This document shows, in pieces, positions 17,590-27,382 of a DNA stretch of 64,000 nucleotides. The translations under genes and the position numbers were made by a program. Every line of letters begins with the position of its first letter. The first letter of the stretch is position 1. Below the pieces are notes generated by a model that was not told the origin of the DNA, searched no databases, and was given only the letters and a program-made list of their open reading frames with translations. Source of the DNA: Desulfomicrobium macestii. Its GTDB lineage: Bacteria > Desulfobacterota > Desulfovibrionia > Desulfovibrionales > Desulfomicrobiaceae. Location: contig NZ_JADBGG010000003.1 in the NCBI RefSeq assembly GCF_014873765.1, forward strand, positions 53,737 through 117,736, given 5' to 3'.

Positions 17590-18152
17590 TAGCTTTTCGC
17601 GGTTTCGAGCAGTTCTTTGCGGGTGAAGATGGTCTGCAGGTCGAATCCGGCTTTTTCCAGATTTTCCCGGCCACCCTGTTCGCGGTCGAGCACGCCCATG
17701 ATGCCGACGATGTTGAGGCCCTGGTCGCGCACCCGTTCCACCGCCGTGAGCAGCGTGCCGCCGGTGGTGATGACGTCTTCGAGCAGGCACACGTTATGGC
17801 CCGGTTCGAAGTTCTTGAGGCCTTCGAGGTACTGGTTGGTGCCGTGACCCTTGGACTGCTTGCGGATGATGAATCCGGGCAGGGGATAGCCCTCCAGATG
17901 GGAGACCACGGTCACGCTCGATACCAGCGGGTCCGCGCCCAAAGTCATGCCGCCCACGCCCTTGACCCCGCCCTTGGCGCGGATCATGTCCAAAAAGAGC
18001 TTGCCGATGAGCCATGCCCCTTCGGGATGCAGGGCCGTGTGCTTGCAGTCGAAATAATAGTCGCTCTTCTTGCCCGAGGTCAGGGTGAAGTCGCCCTCGA
18101 GATAGGACTTCTCGATGAGCAGCCTGGCCAGGCGTCTCTTCAGATCAATCAT
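17589..18152 (-). CDS. pyrE: Orotate phosphoribosyltransferase
   Basis: 187 residues. PyrE joins orotate to PRPP giving OMP in UMP synthesis. The PRPP-binding motif is VCLLEDVITTGGTLLTAVE; the N-terminal LTSGKKSDYYFDCK and the FIIRKQSKGHGTNQYLEG loop (catalytic lysine region) are typical. TTAAGGAGAAAAAA gives a strong ribosome site. It sits 10 bp after purB, so purine and pyrimidine steps share a transcript here, while pyrB and pyrC are 12 kb away. Confidence 0.94.
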   Translation of the reverse strand: MIDLKRRLARLLIEKSYLEGDFTLTSGKKSDYYFDCKHTALHPEGAWLIGKLFLDMIRAKGGVKGVGGMTLGADPLVSSVTVVSHLEGYPLPGFIIRKQSKGHGTNQYLEGLKNFEPGHNVCLLEDVITTGGTLLTAVERVRDQGLNIVGIMGVLDREQGGRENLEKAGFDLQTIFTRKELLETAKS

Positions 18153-18162
18153 TTTTTTCTCC

Positions 18163-19455
18163 TTAAGAGAAAACGCGGTTGAACACGGTTTGTTCGTGCC
18201 GCAGATAATAGTTCAGATCAAAGGCCTGGTCCAGTCGGGCGGAGTCGAGATGGGCGGTGATGTCGGCGCTGTCGCGCACGGCAGCCTCGAACGAGGTCCG
18301 GTCCTTCCAGCAGTCCATGGCCACGGCCTGGACCATGACATATGCCTCCTGACGCGGGAGACCCGCTTCCACCAGGGCGATGAGCACGCGCTGGGAGAAG
18401 AAGAGGCCGTAGGAACCCATCAGGTTGCGCTCCATGTTCTCGGGGATGATGCGCAGGTTCGCGAGCAGCCCGTTCAAACGGTTCAGCATGTAGTTCACCA
18501 TGATGGTCGAGTCGGGCATGATGACGCGCTCGACGGATGAATGGCTGATGTCCCGCTCGTGCCACAGGGCCATGTTCTCCATGGCGGCCACGGCGTTGGT
18601 GCGCACCAGACGGGAGAGGCCGGTCAGGTTCTCGGCGGAGATGGGGTTCTTCTTGTGCGGCATGGCCGACGAGCCCTTCTGCCCCTTGCCGAAACCCTCT
18701 TCCACTTCCAGGACCTCGGTGCGCTGCAGGTGCCGAAGCTCCACGCAGATGCGTTCGATGCCGCCGGCGATGAGCGCCAGGGTGGTGAAATACTGGGCGT
18801 AGCGGTCGCGCTGGATGACCTGGGTGGAGATGGGATCGACCTCAAGACCGAGGATGGTCAGGGCGCGCTCCTCAAGCTCGGGTTCGAGCTGGGCGTAGGT
18901 GCCCACGGCGCCGGAGATCTTGCCGAAGCGGATGTTCTCCAGGGCGTCCACCCAGCGCTGTCTGTGGCGCTGGAATTCCGCATGAAATACCGCCATCTTG
19001 AGGCCGAAGCTGGTCGGCTCGGCGTGGATGCCGTGGGTGCGGCCCATGCAAAGCCTGCCCTGGTGGGTCTTGGCCATCGTCTCAAGGGTGCCGAGCAGCC
19101 TGTCCAGATCGGCCAGGATGATCCGGCCCGCCCTGGTCAGGAGCACGGCGTTAGCCGTGTCCACGATATCCGAGGACGTGCAGCCGAGGTGAATGTATCT
19201 GGCCGAAGGGCCAACCTTTTCTTCCACGGCGGTCAGGAAGGCGATGACATCGTGCTTGGTGGTTTCTTCGAGTTCGAGGATCCGGTCCAGTTCGAAATCG
19301 GCCTTTTCCCTGATGGTGGCCATGTCCGTGGCCGGAATGACATTCATGGCGTGCCAGCCTTCGCAGATGGCCAGTTCCACTTCGAGCCAGACCCGGAACT
19401 TTTGTTCAAGGGTCCAAATGTCGCCCATTTCCTTGCGGGTATAACGATCAATCAT
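18163..19455 (-). CDS. purB: Adenylosuccinate lyase
   Basis: 430 residues, the usual length. PurB removes fumarate from SAICAR and from adenylosuccinate in purine synthesis. The superfamily signature is [30 protein letters not shown] and [14 protein letters not shown] supply the catalytic Ser/His regions. The start [14 protein letters not shown] aligns with known PurB N-termini. Upstream of the ATG is a C-rich run (C6) with no purine-rich ribosome site, which is unusual. The first gene of the purB-pyrE-transpeptidase-TIM barrel string. Confidence 0.95.
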   Translation of the reverse strand: MIDRYTRKEMGDIWTLEQKFRVWLEVELAICEGWHAMNVIPATDMATIREKADFELDRILELEETTKHDVIAFLTAVEEKVGPSARYIHLGCTSSDIVDTANAVLLTRAGRIILADLDRLLGTLETMAKTHQGRLCMGRTHGIHAEPTSFGLKMAVFHAEFQRHRQRWVDALENIRFGKISGAVGTYAQLEPELEERALTILGLEVDPISTQVIQRDRYAQYFTTLALIAGGIERICVELRHLQRTEVLEVEEGFGKGQKGSSAMPHKKNPISAENLTGLSRLVRTNAVAAMENMALWHERDISHSSVERVIMPDSTIMVNYMLNRLNGLLANLRIIPENMERNLMGSYGLFFSQRVLIALVEAGLPRQEAYVMVQAVAMDCWKDRTSFEAAVRDSADITAHLDSARLDQAFDLNYYLRHEQTVFNRVFS

Positions 19456-19513
19456 GATGGTGGGGGGTGGGTTGATGTTTGGAGTCGCGTGGAGATCATC
19501 CGCGACTGAAAAT

Positions 19514-19537
19514 GAAAAAGGCAGCCGGAGCTGCCTT
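19514..19537 (-). terminator. Terminator of the small-protein/fmdB unit
   Basis: On the minus strand AAGGCAGC-TCCG-GCTGCCTT is followed by a T-rich run (TTTTTCATTTT), 2 bp beyond the fmdB stop. An 8-bp stem with a stable tetraloop. A second small hairpin (19483-19489 with 19501-19507) lies between this and purB. Confidence 0.85.
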
Positions 19538-19539
19538 GG

Positions 19540-19791
19540 TCAGGACGCCGAAGAGGTTGTGTCCGGGGCCGGAGTGGACGAAGTGTCCTTTTTCTTGCCG
19601 TTGCCGCCGGATTCCTTGCTGTAGCCGGAAGCGTACCAGCCGCCTCCTTTCAACACGAAGGAGGTGTTGGAGATAAGCCTCTGGGACGTGCCCCCGCAGA
19701 CCGGACAGACTTTTTCCCTGTCCTTGAAATCCTTCTGCCACTCTTCGAAGATCTGGCGACAGTCTTCACAGCAGTATTCGTAAATGGGCAT
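19540..19791 (-). CDS. FmdB-family zinc-ribbon protein
   Basis: 83 residues. The N-terminal half is the FmdB/CxxC_CxxC_SSSS domain: MPIYEYCCEDCRQIFEEWQK then CPVCGGTSQRLIS, giving two CxxC pairs for one zinc. The tail is low-complexity, Gly/Ser/Lys-rich. The family is widespread; proposed roles in regulating formamidase or in translation are not settled. GGGAGGT precedes the ATG. It follows the 36-residue basic protein by 23 bp and probably shares its transcript, and a clear terminator follows it. Confidence 0.88.
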   Translation of the reverse strand: MPIYEYCCEDCRQIFEEWQKDFKDREKVCPVCGGTSQRLISNTSFVLKGGGWYASGYSKESGGNGKKKDTSSTPAPDTTSSAS

Positions 19792-19814
19792 GGTTACCTC
19801 CCTAAAAACAGGGC

Positions 19815-19925
19815 CTACTTCTTGGCAGCGGCCTTGGCTTCCTTGATGCGTTCCTTGATGCGCTCGGCACGACGTTTGCGGCGACGATCAATCTCTTTTT
19901 TTCGTTCGATTTTCTTCTGAGCCAT
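19815..19925 (-). CDS. 36-residue highly basic small protein
   Basis: ATG 19925 to TAG 19815, with a strong GGAGG 9 nt upstream of the ATG. Of 36 residues 18 are Lys or Arg (10 K, 8 R) with 5 Glu spaced among them; the sequence MAQKKIERKKEIDRRRKRR followed by AERIKERIKEAKAAAKK should form one long charged helix. That suggests an RNA- or ribosome-associated peptide, but I do not recognise the family. The ribosome site, a TATA-like promoter upstream and linkage to fmdB make it a credible gene despite its size. Confidence 0.7.
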   Translation of the reverse strand: MAQKKIERKKEIDRRRKRRAERIKERIKEAKAAAKK

Positions 19926-20031
19926 TATGTATTCCTCCAATGGGATAAAATTTTAAGCTGATTCAAAGAAAGGGCACATATAATAGCGTCACGCCCTTTG
20001 TCCAGTCTCAATGTGTGTCAAAAAGCCTGTC
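19926..20031 (-). promoter_or_regulatory. Promoter region of the small-protein/fmdB unit with an inverted repeat
   Basis: On the minus strand a TGGACA box and, after about 16 bp, TATATG could serve as -35 and -10. The repeat AAAGGGC / GCCCTTT (19969-19975 and 19993-19999) brackets the putative -10, an operator-like layout. No factor is recognised. Confidence 0.4.
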
Positions 20032-21141
20032 TCATACGGGCTGAAGCGCATATTCCCGGGAGCCGAGCCCGAGGCTTGCCGCGTACTCCAGAAGATGGAC
20101 GCCTCTTACGTGTCCGTGGATGGCCTCGAATTTGTCCTGTCCGGGCATGATGCCTTCGGGAAGGGCGCTCGGATGCAGGGGCTGGGCCTGGTTGACCAGG
20201 TCCAGGCAGGCCTGGTCGAGGGCCACCGGGTCCCAGGAGGCCAGCAGTCCCAGATCGGGACAGATGGGCGCATCGGAGAAGCCCGTGCAATCGCATCCGG
20301 GGCTGACCTGCTGGATGAAGCTCATGTGGAAGGTCCGCCTTGGCCTGGTCAAAAGCGCGGCCGCTGCATACTCGGCCATGCGCTCAAGAAATGTGTTCAC
20401 ATCCACCCGCCAGTCCACTTCCAGACCTCCTGCGCGGCAGACCAGGAAGCAGGCCGCGCAGCCCGCGCACTTGTCGCGGTCGATGGTGATCCTGCCGCTT
20501 GGGTCAAGGGTCAGGGCGCCGTGGCTGCATACTTCCACGCAGTTTCCGCAGCCGGTGCAATGCTCGGGATGGATGGTCGGACCTAGGCCGCAGTGCTGCT
20601 GCATCTTGCCCTTGCGCGTGGCGCAGCCCATGCCCACGTTCTTGATGGCACCGCCGAACCCGGCCAGATCGTGGCCCTTGAAGTGACTGATCGTGACCAT
20701 CATGTCCGCGTCGACTATGTCCCCGCCCAGATAGGCGAACTCGAAATGCCTGCCGGGACAGGGGATGGCCCGTTCGTTGCCGCTTTTGAGTCCGTCGGCG
20801 ATGATGACCGGGGCACCCAGGACATTGGGGTCGTAACCGTGGGCGGCGGCCTGTAGCCCGTGGGAAACGGATTCGCCGCGCTGGCCGACGTAGAGCGTGT
20901 TGGTGTCGGTCAGAAACGGCTTGGCTCCGCATTTGCGGACAAAGGCCAAAATGGGCGCGAGTTGCAGGGGACGCACATGGCCCGTGCCTCCGCCCTCGCC
21001 GAAATGAAGCTTGATCGCGGCCAGATCGCCGGAGCGAAGCTCCGCGCCCAGTCCGGCCAGCTTCAGCAGGCGCTTGACCTTGGCTTCATATGGAGCCTTG
21101 CGCGAGGCTCGCAGATTCCAGAAATAAACGGGTTCGGCCAT
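20032..21141 (-). CDS. DUF362 protein with two [4Fe-4S] ferredoxin motifs
   Basis: 369 residues. The N-terminal DUF362 part shows IKLHFGEGG, FLTDTNTLY and SHFKGHDLAGFGGAIKN. Around residues 195-240 are two ferredoxin motifs, CTGCGNCVEVCSHGAL and CAGCAACFLVCRAGGL. It probably passes electrons to a redox or sulfur-handling partner in the cytoplasm. It starts 3 bp after the DUF39 gene, with AAGGTGAG as ribosome site spanning that stop, so the two are surely co-expressed. In sulfate reducers DUF39 proteins work with ferredoxin-type partners in homocysteine formation, so a role there is a reasonable inference, not proof. Confidence 0.87.
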   Translation of the reverse strand: MAEPVYFWNLRASRKAPYEAKVKRLLKLAGLGAELRSGDLAAIKLHFGEGGGTGHVRPLQLAPILAFVRKCGAKPFLTDTNTLYVGQRGESVSHGLQAAAHGYDPNVLGAPVIIADGLKSGNERAIPCPGRHFEFAYLGGDIVDADMMVTISHFKGHDLAGFGGAIKNVGMGCATRKGKMQQHCGLGPTIHPEHCTGCGNCVEVCSHGALTLDPSGRITIDRDKCAGCAACFLVCRAGGLEVDWRVDVNTFLERMAEYAAAALLTRPRRTFHMSFIQQVSPGCDCTGFSDAPICPDLGLLASWDPVALDQACLDLVNQAQPLHPSALPEGIMPGQDKFEAIHGHVRGVHLLEYAASLGLGSREYALQPV

Positions 21142-21144
21142 GAC

Positions 21145-22317
21145 TCACCTTGCGGGAATGGGTTCCTGGGCTTCGGTCAGCAGGAATCGGCCTTCCTGGA
21201 TCCAGCGTTTGAGTTCCTCGGCGACTTCCCAGGAGAGAGTGTGACTGGTCAGGGGTGTGGTGGGCACATCCTTGCCTTCCACGCGGATGACTCCCTTCTT
21301 CAGGTCGGCAAAGCTGGCGTGTCCGTACTTGGACGGATATCCGTTGGGATAGTCCTCTCCGTAATCGACAATGGGCACGAGGATGTCCTCGTCGGCCACG
21401 CCGGTGAACCAGGCCATCTCCTCGTTCAGGATGGGGATGGGAATGCCCAGGCCCACGGCCAGGGAGCTGCCGTAGCCGACGATGCTCACCCCGCGCAGGT
21501 AGCGGGCGTTCATGCCTTTGAGGTCGCCCTTGACCATGAGGGTGCCCGAGGCGCTCATGGGCACTCCGCGCTCGTTGCGCTGGGGATCGGGAACATGCTG
21601 GGTGCCTTCGCCGATGACGTAGCCCACACCCCCGCCGAGGAAGATGCGGGTACCCAGCCCGATGGTTCTAAAATACGGGTCATTAAGTAATGGGCTCAGC
21701 TCGCCGGCCGTGGCATAGTTGGCGTTGCCGATGTTTGATTTGAGCGGGCCCATGTAAGTGTACTTGAGCTTGTCCGTGCGGTTTATGGCGCAGTTGTAAT
21801 TCTGGTAGCAGTTGCGCGGATTGAAGAGGATGGCGTTGCGCAGCTCTGCCAGGGAGACGTTCTTCTCGATGGCCTTGCGCGGGTAGCAGTCCGTGCCGTA
21901 GGCTTCGGCTTTCAGGTGCACGCGCTTGCCCTTGACCAGATCCTCGATGACATGCCCGCCGCCGTATTTGAACTGGCCGGGATAGACCTTGTTCAAGGGG
22001 TCCTCTTCCGTCGGTTCGGTGGCGCCAAGATAGGAGTCCACCGCTGCAAGACCGGCATAGCAGGGCACGCCGTTGAGCCAGACCTTGGAGGTTTTGATGG
22101 TCGGAGGCTGCTGGCCGATATTGAAGATCAGGCCGGAGGAGCACATGGGCGAGAAAGTGCCGGTGGTGACGACATCGACTTGTCTGGCGGCCTTGACCTT
22201 GCCTTCCTTGCGAACTAAACTGGTCATTTCGCTGGCGTTGAGGACGACCGCTTTGCCTTGTCGGATTTTTTCATTGATCTCGGCGATGGTTCTGTGGACT
22301 TCAAATGGTGCGCTCAT
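21145..22317 (-). CDS. DUF39 homocysteine biosynthesis protein (L-aspartate semialdehyde sulfurtransferase family)
   Basis: 390 residues. The whole length fits the HcyBio/DUF39 family, which lets methanogens and sulfate reducers insert sulfide into aspartate semialdehyde to give homocysteine without the classical MetB/MetC route. Visible family words are VVTTGTFSPMCSSGLIFN, containing a conserved cysteine, EAYGTDCYPRK, NPRNCYQNYNCAIN, TRIFLGGGVGYVIGEGTQH and YGEDYPNGYP. There is no C-terminal CBS or ferredoxin domain here; the ferredoxin function seems to come from the DUF362 gene just downstream. GGAGGACA precedes the ATG. Confidence 0.88.
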   Translation of the reverse strand: MSAPFEVHRTIAEINEKIRQGKAVVLNASEMTSLVRKEGKVKAARQVDVVTTGTFSPMCSSGLIFNIGQQPPTIKTSKVWLNGVPCYAGLAAVDSYLGATEPTEEDPLNKVYPGQFKYGGGHVIEDLVKGKRVHLKAEAYGTDCYPRKAIEKNVSLAELRNAILFNPRNCYQNYNCAINRTDKLKYTYMGPLKSNIGNANYATAGELSPLLNDPYFRTIGLGTRIFLGGGVGYVIGEGTQHVPDPQRNERGVPMSASGTLMVKGDLKGMNARYLRGVSIVGYGSSLAVGLGIPIPILNEEMAWFTGVADEDILVPIVDYGEDYPNGYPSKYGHASFADLKKGVIRVEGKDVPTTPLTSHTLSWEVAEELKRWIQEGRFLLTEAQEPIPAR

Positions 22318-22429
22318 GCATGTCCTCCAAAATATATTATCGGGCCGCGGGCGGTCCGCAAGGGATGACTATGTCTGATTTGTACGCCGGAGTAAACCAG
22401 CCGCGGGCCGTGACCCATGCGGGGGGCAA
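22318..22429. promoter_or_regulatory. Divergent intergenic region between the DUF39 gene and dnaA
   Basis: 112 bp carrying both promoters. It includes a short AT stretch (AAATATATTATCG) and two direct copies of CCGCGGGC, but no TTATCCACA-like DnaA box and no large AT-rich unwinding element. Despite the dnaA-dnaN-gyrB-gyrA cluster I cannot call a replication origin here. Confidence 0.4.
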
Positions 22430-23710
22430 GTGAGCAGCGCGCGGGTTGATGCGGCGCTGGCGCAGGCCTTTGCCCCGGAAGAGCTGGACAAATGGCGTTC
22501 ATCCCTGGGTTTGAGCGTCGATGGCTCGGTGCTCACGGTGCGCTTTCCGCACAGATTTTTTGCCGACTGGTTTGAGAATCACACGCGGGCCCGTTTCGAG
22601 CAGGCCCTGGCCGGTTCCGATCTGACCATCTCCTATGAATGCCGGGACGGAAGCCGCTCCCGCATCGTGCGCGAGTCCCGGCCGGCGGCCCAGGCCCTGC
22701 CCTTTGGGTCCGAGTTCATTTTCGACAACTTCCTGGTCAACAACAAGAACTACTTCCCTCTGGCTTCGGCCCAGGAAGTTGCCCAGAGCCGGGAAGCTCC
22801 GTATAACCCGTTCGTGCTTTGCGGAGAAAGCGGGTCGGGCAAGTCCTTTTTGCTGCGGGCCATCGCCAACGCCAGGAGCGAGCATGGCGGGGACGGGACC
22901 TATGTGGGCGGCATTGAGGATCTGCACGAACTGTACTCGTCCCGGTCCGACGCGCGGAAATTTCTGACGTCCATGCAGCTTCTGGCGGTGGACGACCTGC
23001 AGGAGATTGCCCGCTATCGCTACCTGCAGGGCGAGCTTTTGGCGCTCTTCGATCACTTCCATCTGCAGCGCAAGCAGATGGTTTTTGCCTGTTCGGGCAA
23101 GGTCGGCGGGTTCACGTTTCTGGCGCCCAAGCTCAAGTCGCGCCTTGAGTGGGGCCTTAGCGTCATGCTCAAGGCTCCGGACCTGGACATTCGCACCCAA
23201 TACGCCCAGTCTCGTTGCCGGGAGCGCCGTCTGGATCTCTCCAGGGACAGAATTCTGCTCCTTGCCCAGCGTTTTTCCGATTTGCGCAATCTGGAAGGAT
23301 GTCTTCTGAAGCTTTGGGCCTACCGGGAGCTGGTCCATGACCATATTTCCGATGAAGAGTTTGACAATATTCTCAATTATCTGGACGATCGCGCGGTAAC
23401 GAGCCTGAGTGTCGAGCAGATTCTCGACCAGGTTTGCGCCAGGCTCAACCTGAAGCCCGAGGACATCCTGTCCTCCGGCCGCAGGCACGACCTCGTTTTT
23501 GCCCGTCAGGTGGCCATGTACCTGTGCCGCAAGCATCTGGGGCTGTCGTTTCCGGAGCTTGGCCGGGCCTTTGGCGGGCGGGACCATTCGACGGTTCTCT
23601 ACAGCTGCCGAAAAGTCGAACAATTGCAAAGAGATGATAAAAGCATAAAAAACATGTTACATGAGCTGAGCGATAAATGCCTGGCCATGAACGAAACAAC
23701 CCTTGCCTAG
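22430..23710 (+). CDS. dnaA: Chromosomal replication initiator DnaA (divergent, short linker)
   Basis: 426 residues starting at GTG 22430. Domain I (about 5-70) is recognisable by EELDKWRSSL...LTVRFPHRFFADWFEN. The linker domain II is almost absent: domain III starts by about residue 95. Walker A is GESGSGKS (132-139), Walker B is LLAVDDLQE, and KSRLEWGLSV keeps the arginine-finger region. Domain IV ends with LGRAFGGRDHSTVLYSCRKV, matching the DnaA signature. Sequence is more diverged than in most bacteria, especially Walker B (usually IDD). It binds DnaA boxes and opens the origin. dnaN follows after 19 bp. Confidence 0.93.
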   Translation: MSSARVDAALAQAFAPEELDKWRSSLGLSVDGSVLTVRFPHRFFADWFENHTRARFEQALAGSDLTISYECRDGSRSRIVRESRPAAQALPFGSEFIFDNFLVNNKNYFPLASAQEVAQSREAPYNPFVLCGESGSGKSFLLRAIANARSEHGGDGTYVGGIEDLHELYSSRSDARKFLTSMQLLAVDDLQEIARYRYLQGELLALFDHFHLQRKQMVFACSGKVGGFTFLAPKLKSRLEWGLSVMLKAPDLDIRTQYAQSRCRERRLDLSRDRILLLAQRFSDLRNLEGCLLKLWAYRELVHDHISDEEFDNILNYLDDRAVTSLSVEQILDQVCARLNLKPEDILSSGRRHDLVFARQVAMYLCRKHLGLSFPELGRAFGGRDHSTVLYSCRKVEQLQRDDKSIKNMLHELSDKCLAMNETTLA

Positions 23711-23729
23711 TCAGGAGAAGGAGTCGGCG

Positions 23730-24884
23730 ATGTTTTTGAAAGTGCGTAAGGAAGAGGTCATTGACGGACTGCTCAAGGCCGCGAACATCATTCCGTCAAA
23801 AACCGGCGCGGCCTATCTGCGCACGGTCTGGCTCAAGGCCGAAGGCGACACCATTTCCATCCTGGCCACGGATTCGAGCATCGAGTTCGTGGGCGTCTAT
23901 CCGGCCGTGATCAGCGATGGCGGACTGGTCGGCGTGCAGGGCAAGAAGTTCTGCGAACTGATGCGCCGCCTCCCCCCCGGCGAGATCACCCTCAAGCTCG
24001 ACCCGAGCGCCAAGCATCTGCACATCGAACAGGGCCGCCGCAAGTACAAGCTTCCCGCCAACGAATCCTCCTGGTTCCAGGACTTCAACCCGTTCCCGGC
24101 GGAAAACGCCGTGCTCTGGTCTGGAGACCTCTTCAAGGAGATCATCGATCGCATCGCCTTCTGCATTGCCGACGACGAAGATCTGACCAGCATGAACTGC
24201 ATCAAGTTCGCGCCCGTGGAGAACGACGACGTGGAGATCTGCGGCCTGAACGGGCACCAGTTCGGCCTGCTCCGTTTCTCCAATCCCGATATCCGCGCCG
24301 TTCTCGGGCAGGACGGGTTTCTGGTCTCCAAGAAGTACCTGCTCGAAATCCGCAAGTGGCTGACCAACGACGAGATCGAGATCAGCCTTTCGGACAAGCG
24401 TTTGTTTCTGCGCACCGAGAACCGCAAGGAATCATTCAGCCTTCCGCTCAAGGCCTACGTTTTTGCCGACTACCGCAATTTCATCAACCAGTACAAGGAT
24501 CGCTTCGCCTCCAACCTGGTGGTGGACCGGCACGAGCTGACCGACGCCCTGGACCGCATCTTCGTCTTCAACACCGAAGCCAACAAGGCCACGTTCTTCG
24601 ATTTCGGCCCGGAAGAGCTGTCCCTCTACTGCCAGGGCCAGGACATTGGCGAGGGCACGGAGCTGATCAGCTGCCAGTATCAGGGCGAACTGTCCAAGAT
24701 CGCCCTGCCGACCAAGGTCATCCTTGAAATCCTGGGGCACTTCGTGTCCGACTCCCTGACCTTTTCCTTCGTGGGCCCCTCCGAACCCTGCCGCATCACC
24801 GGCAAGGACGACCCCAACTACATGATCATCACCATGCCCGTGGAGATCACCGAAGACACCTATTACAGCGAGGAAGAGCTGTAG
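23730..24884 (+). CDS. dnaN: DNA polymerase III beta clamp
   Basis: 384 residues from ATG 23730, preceded by AGGAGAAGGAG; the in-frame ATG at 23703 overlaps the dnaA end and is less likely. Length and the triplicated clamp plan fit DnaN: the start MFLKVRKEEVIDGLLKAANI, middle-domain text, and the C-terminal SEPCRITGKDDPNYMIITMPV, which is the family's typical MPMR-like ending with V in place of R. The last residues (VEITEDTYYSEEEL) form an extra acidic tail. It encircles DNA and tethers polymerases. Confidence 0.93.
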   Translation: MFLKVRKEEVIDGLLKAANIIPSKTGAAYLRTVWLKAEGDTISILATDSSIEFVGVYPAVISDGGLVGVQGKKFCELMRRLPPGEITLKLDPSAKHLHIEQGRRKYKLPANESSWFQDFNPFPAENAVLWSGDLFKEIIDRIAFCIADDEDLTSMNCIKFAPVENDDVEICGLNGHQFGLLRFSNPDIRAVLGQDGFLVSKKYLLEIRKWLTNDEIEISLSDKRLFLRTENRKESFSLPLKAYVFADYRNFINQYKDRFASNLVVDRHELTDALDRIFVFNTEANKATFFDFGPEELSLYCQGQDIGEGTELISCQYQGELSKIALPTKVILEILGHFVSDSLTFSFVGPSEPCRITGKDDPNYMIITMPVEITEDTYYSEEEL

Positions 24885-27344
<2,460 letters not shown>

Positions 27345-27382
27345 CTCGGGTTCAACAGCTTTTACAAGAAATTGAGGTGGAT

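Noticed and set aside
22318..22429. Replication origin upstream of dnaA
   Set aside because: No DnaA boxes, no AT-rich unwinding element and only 112 bp. Gene context alone is not enough to call oriC.
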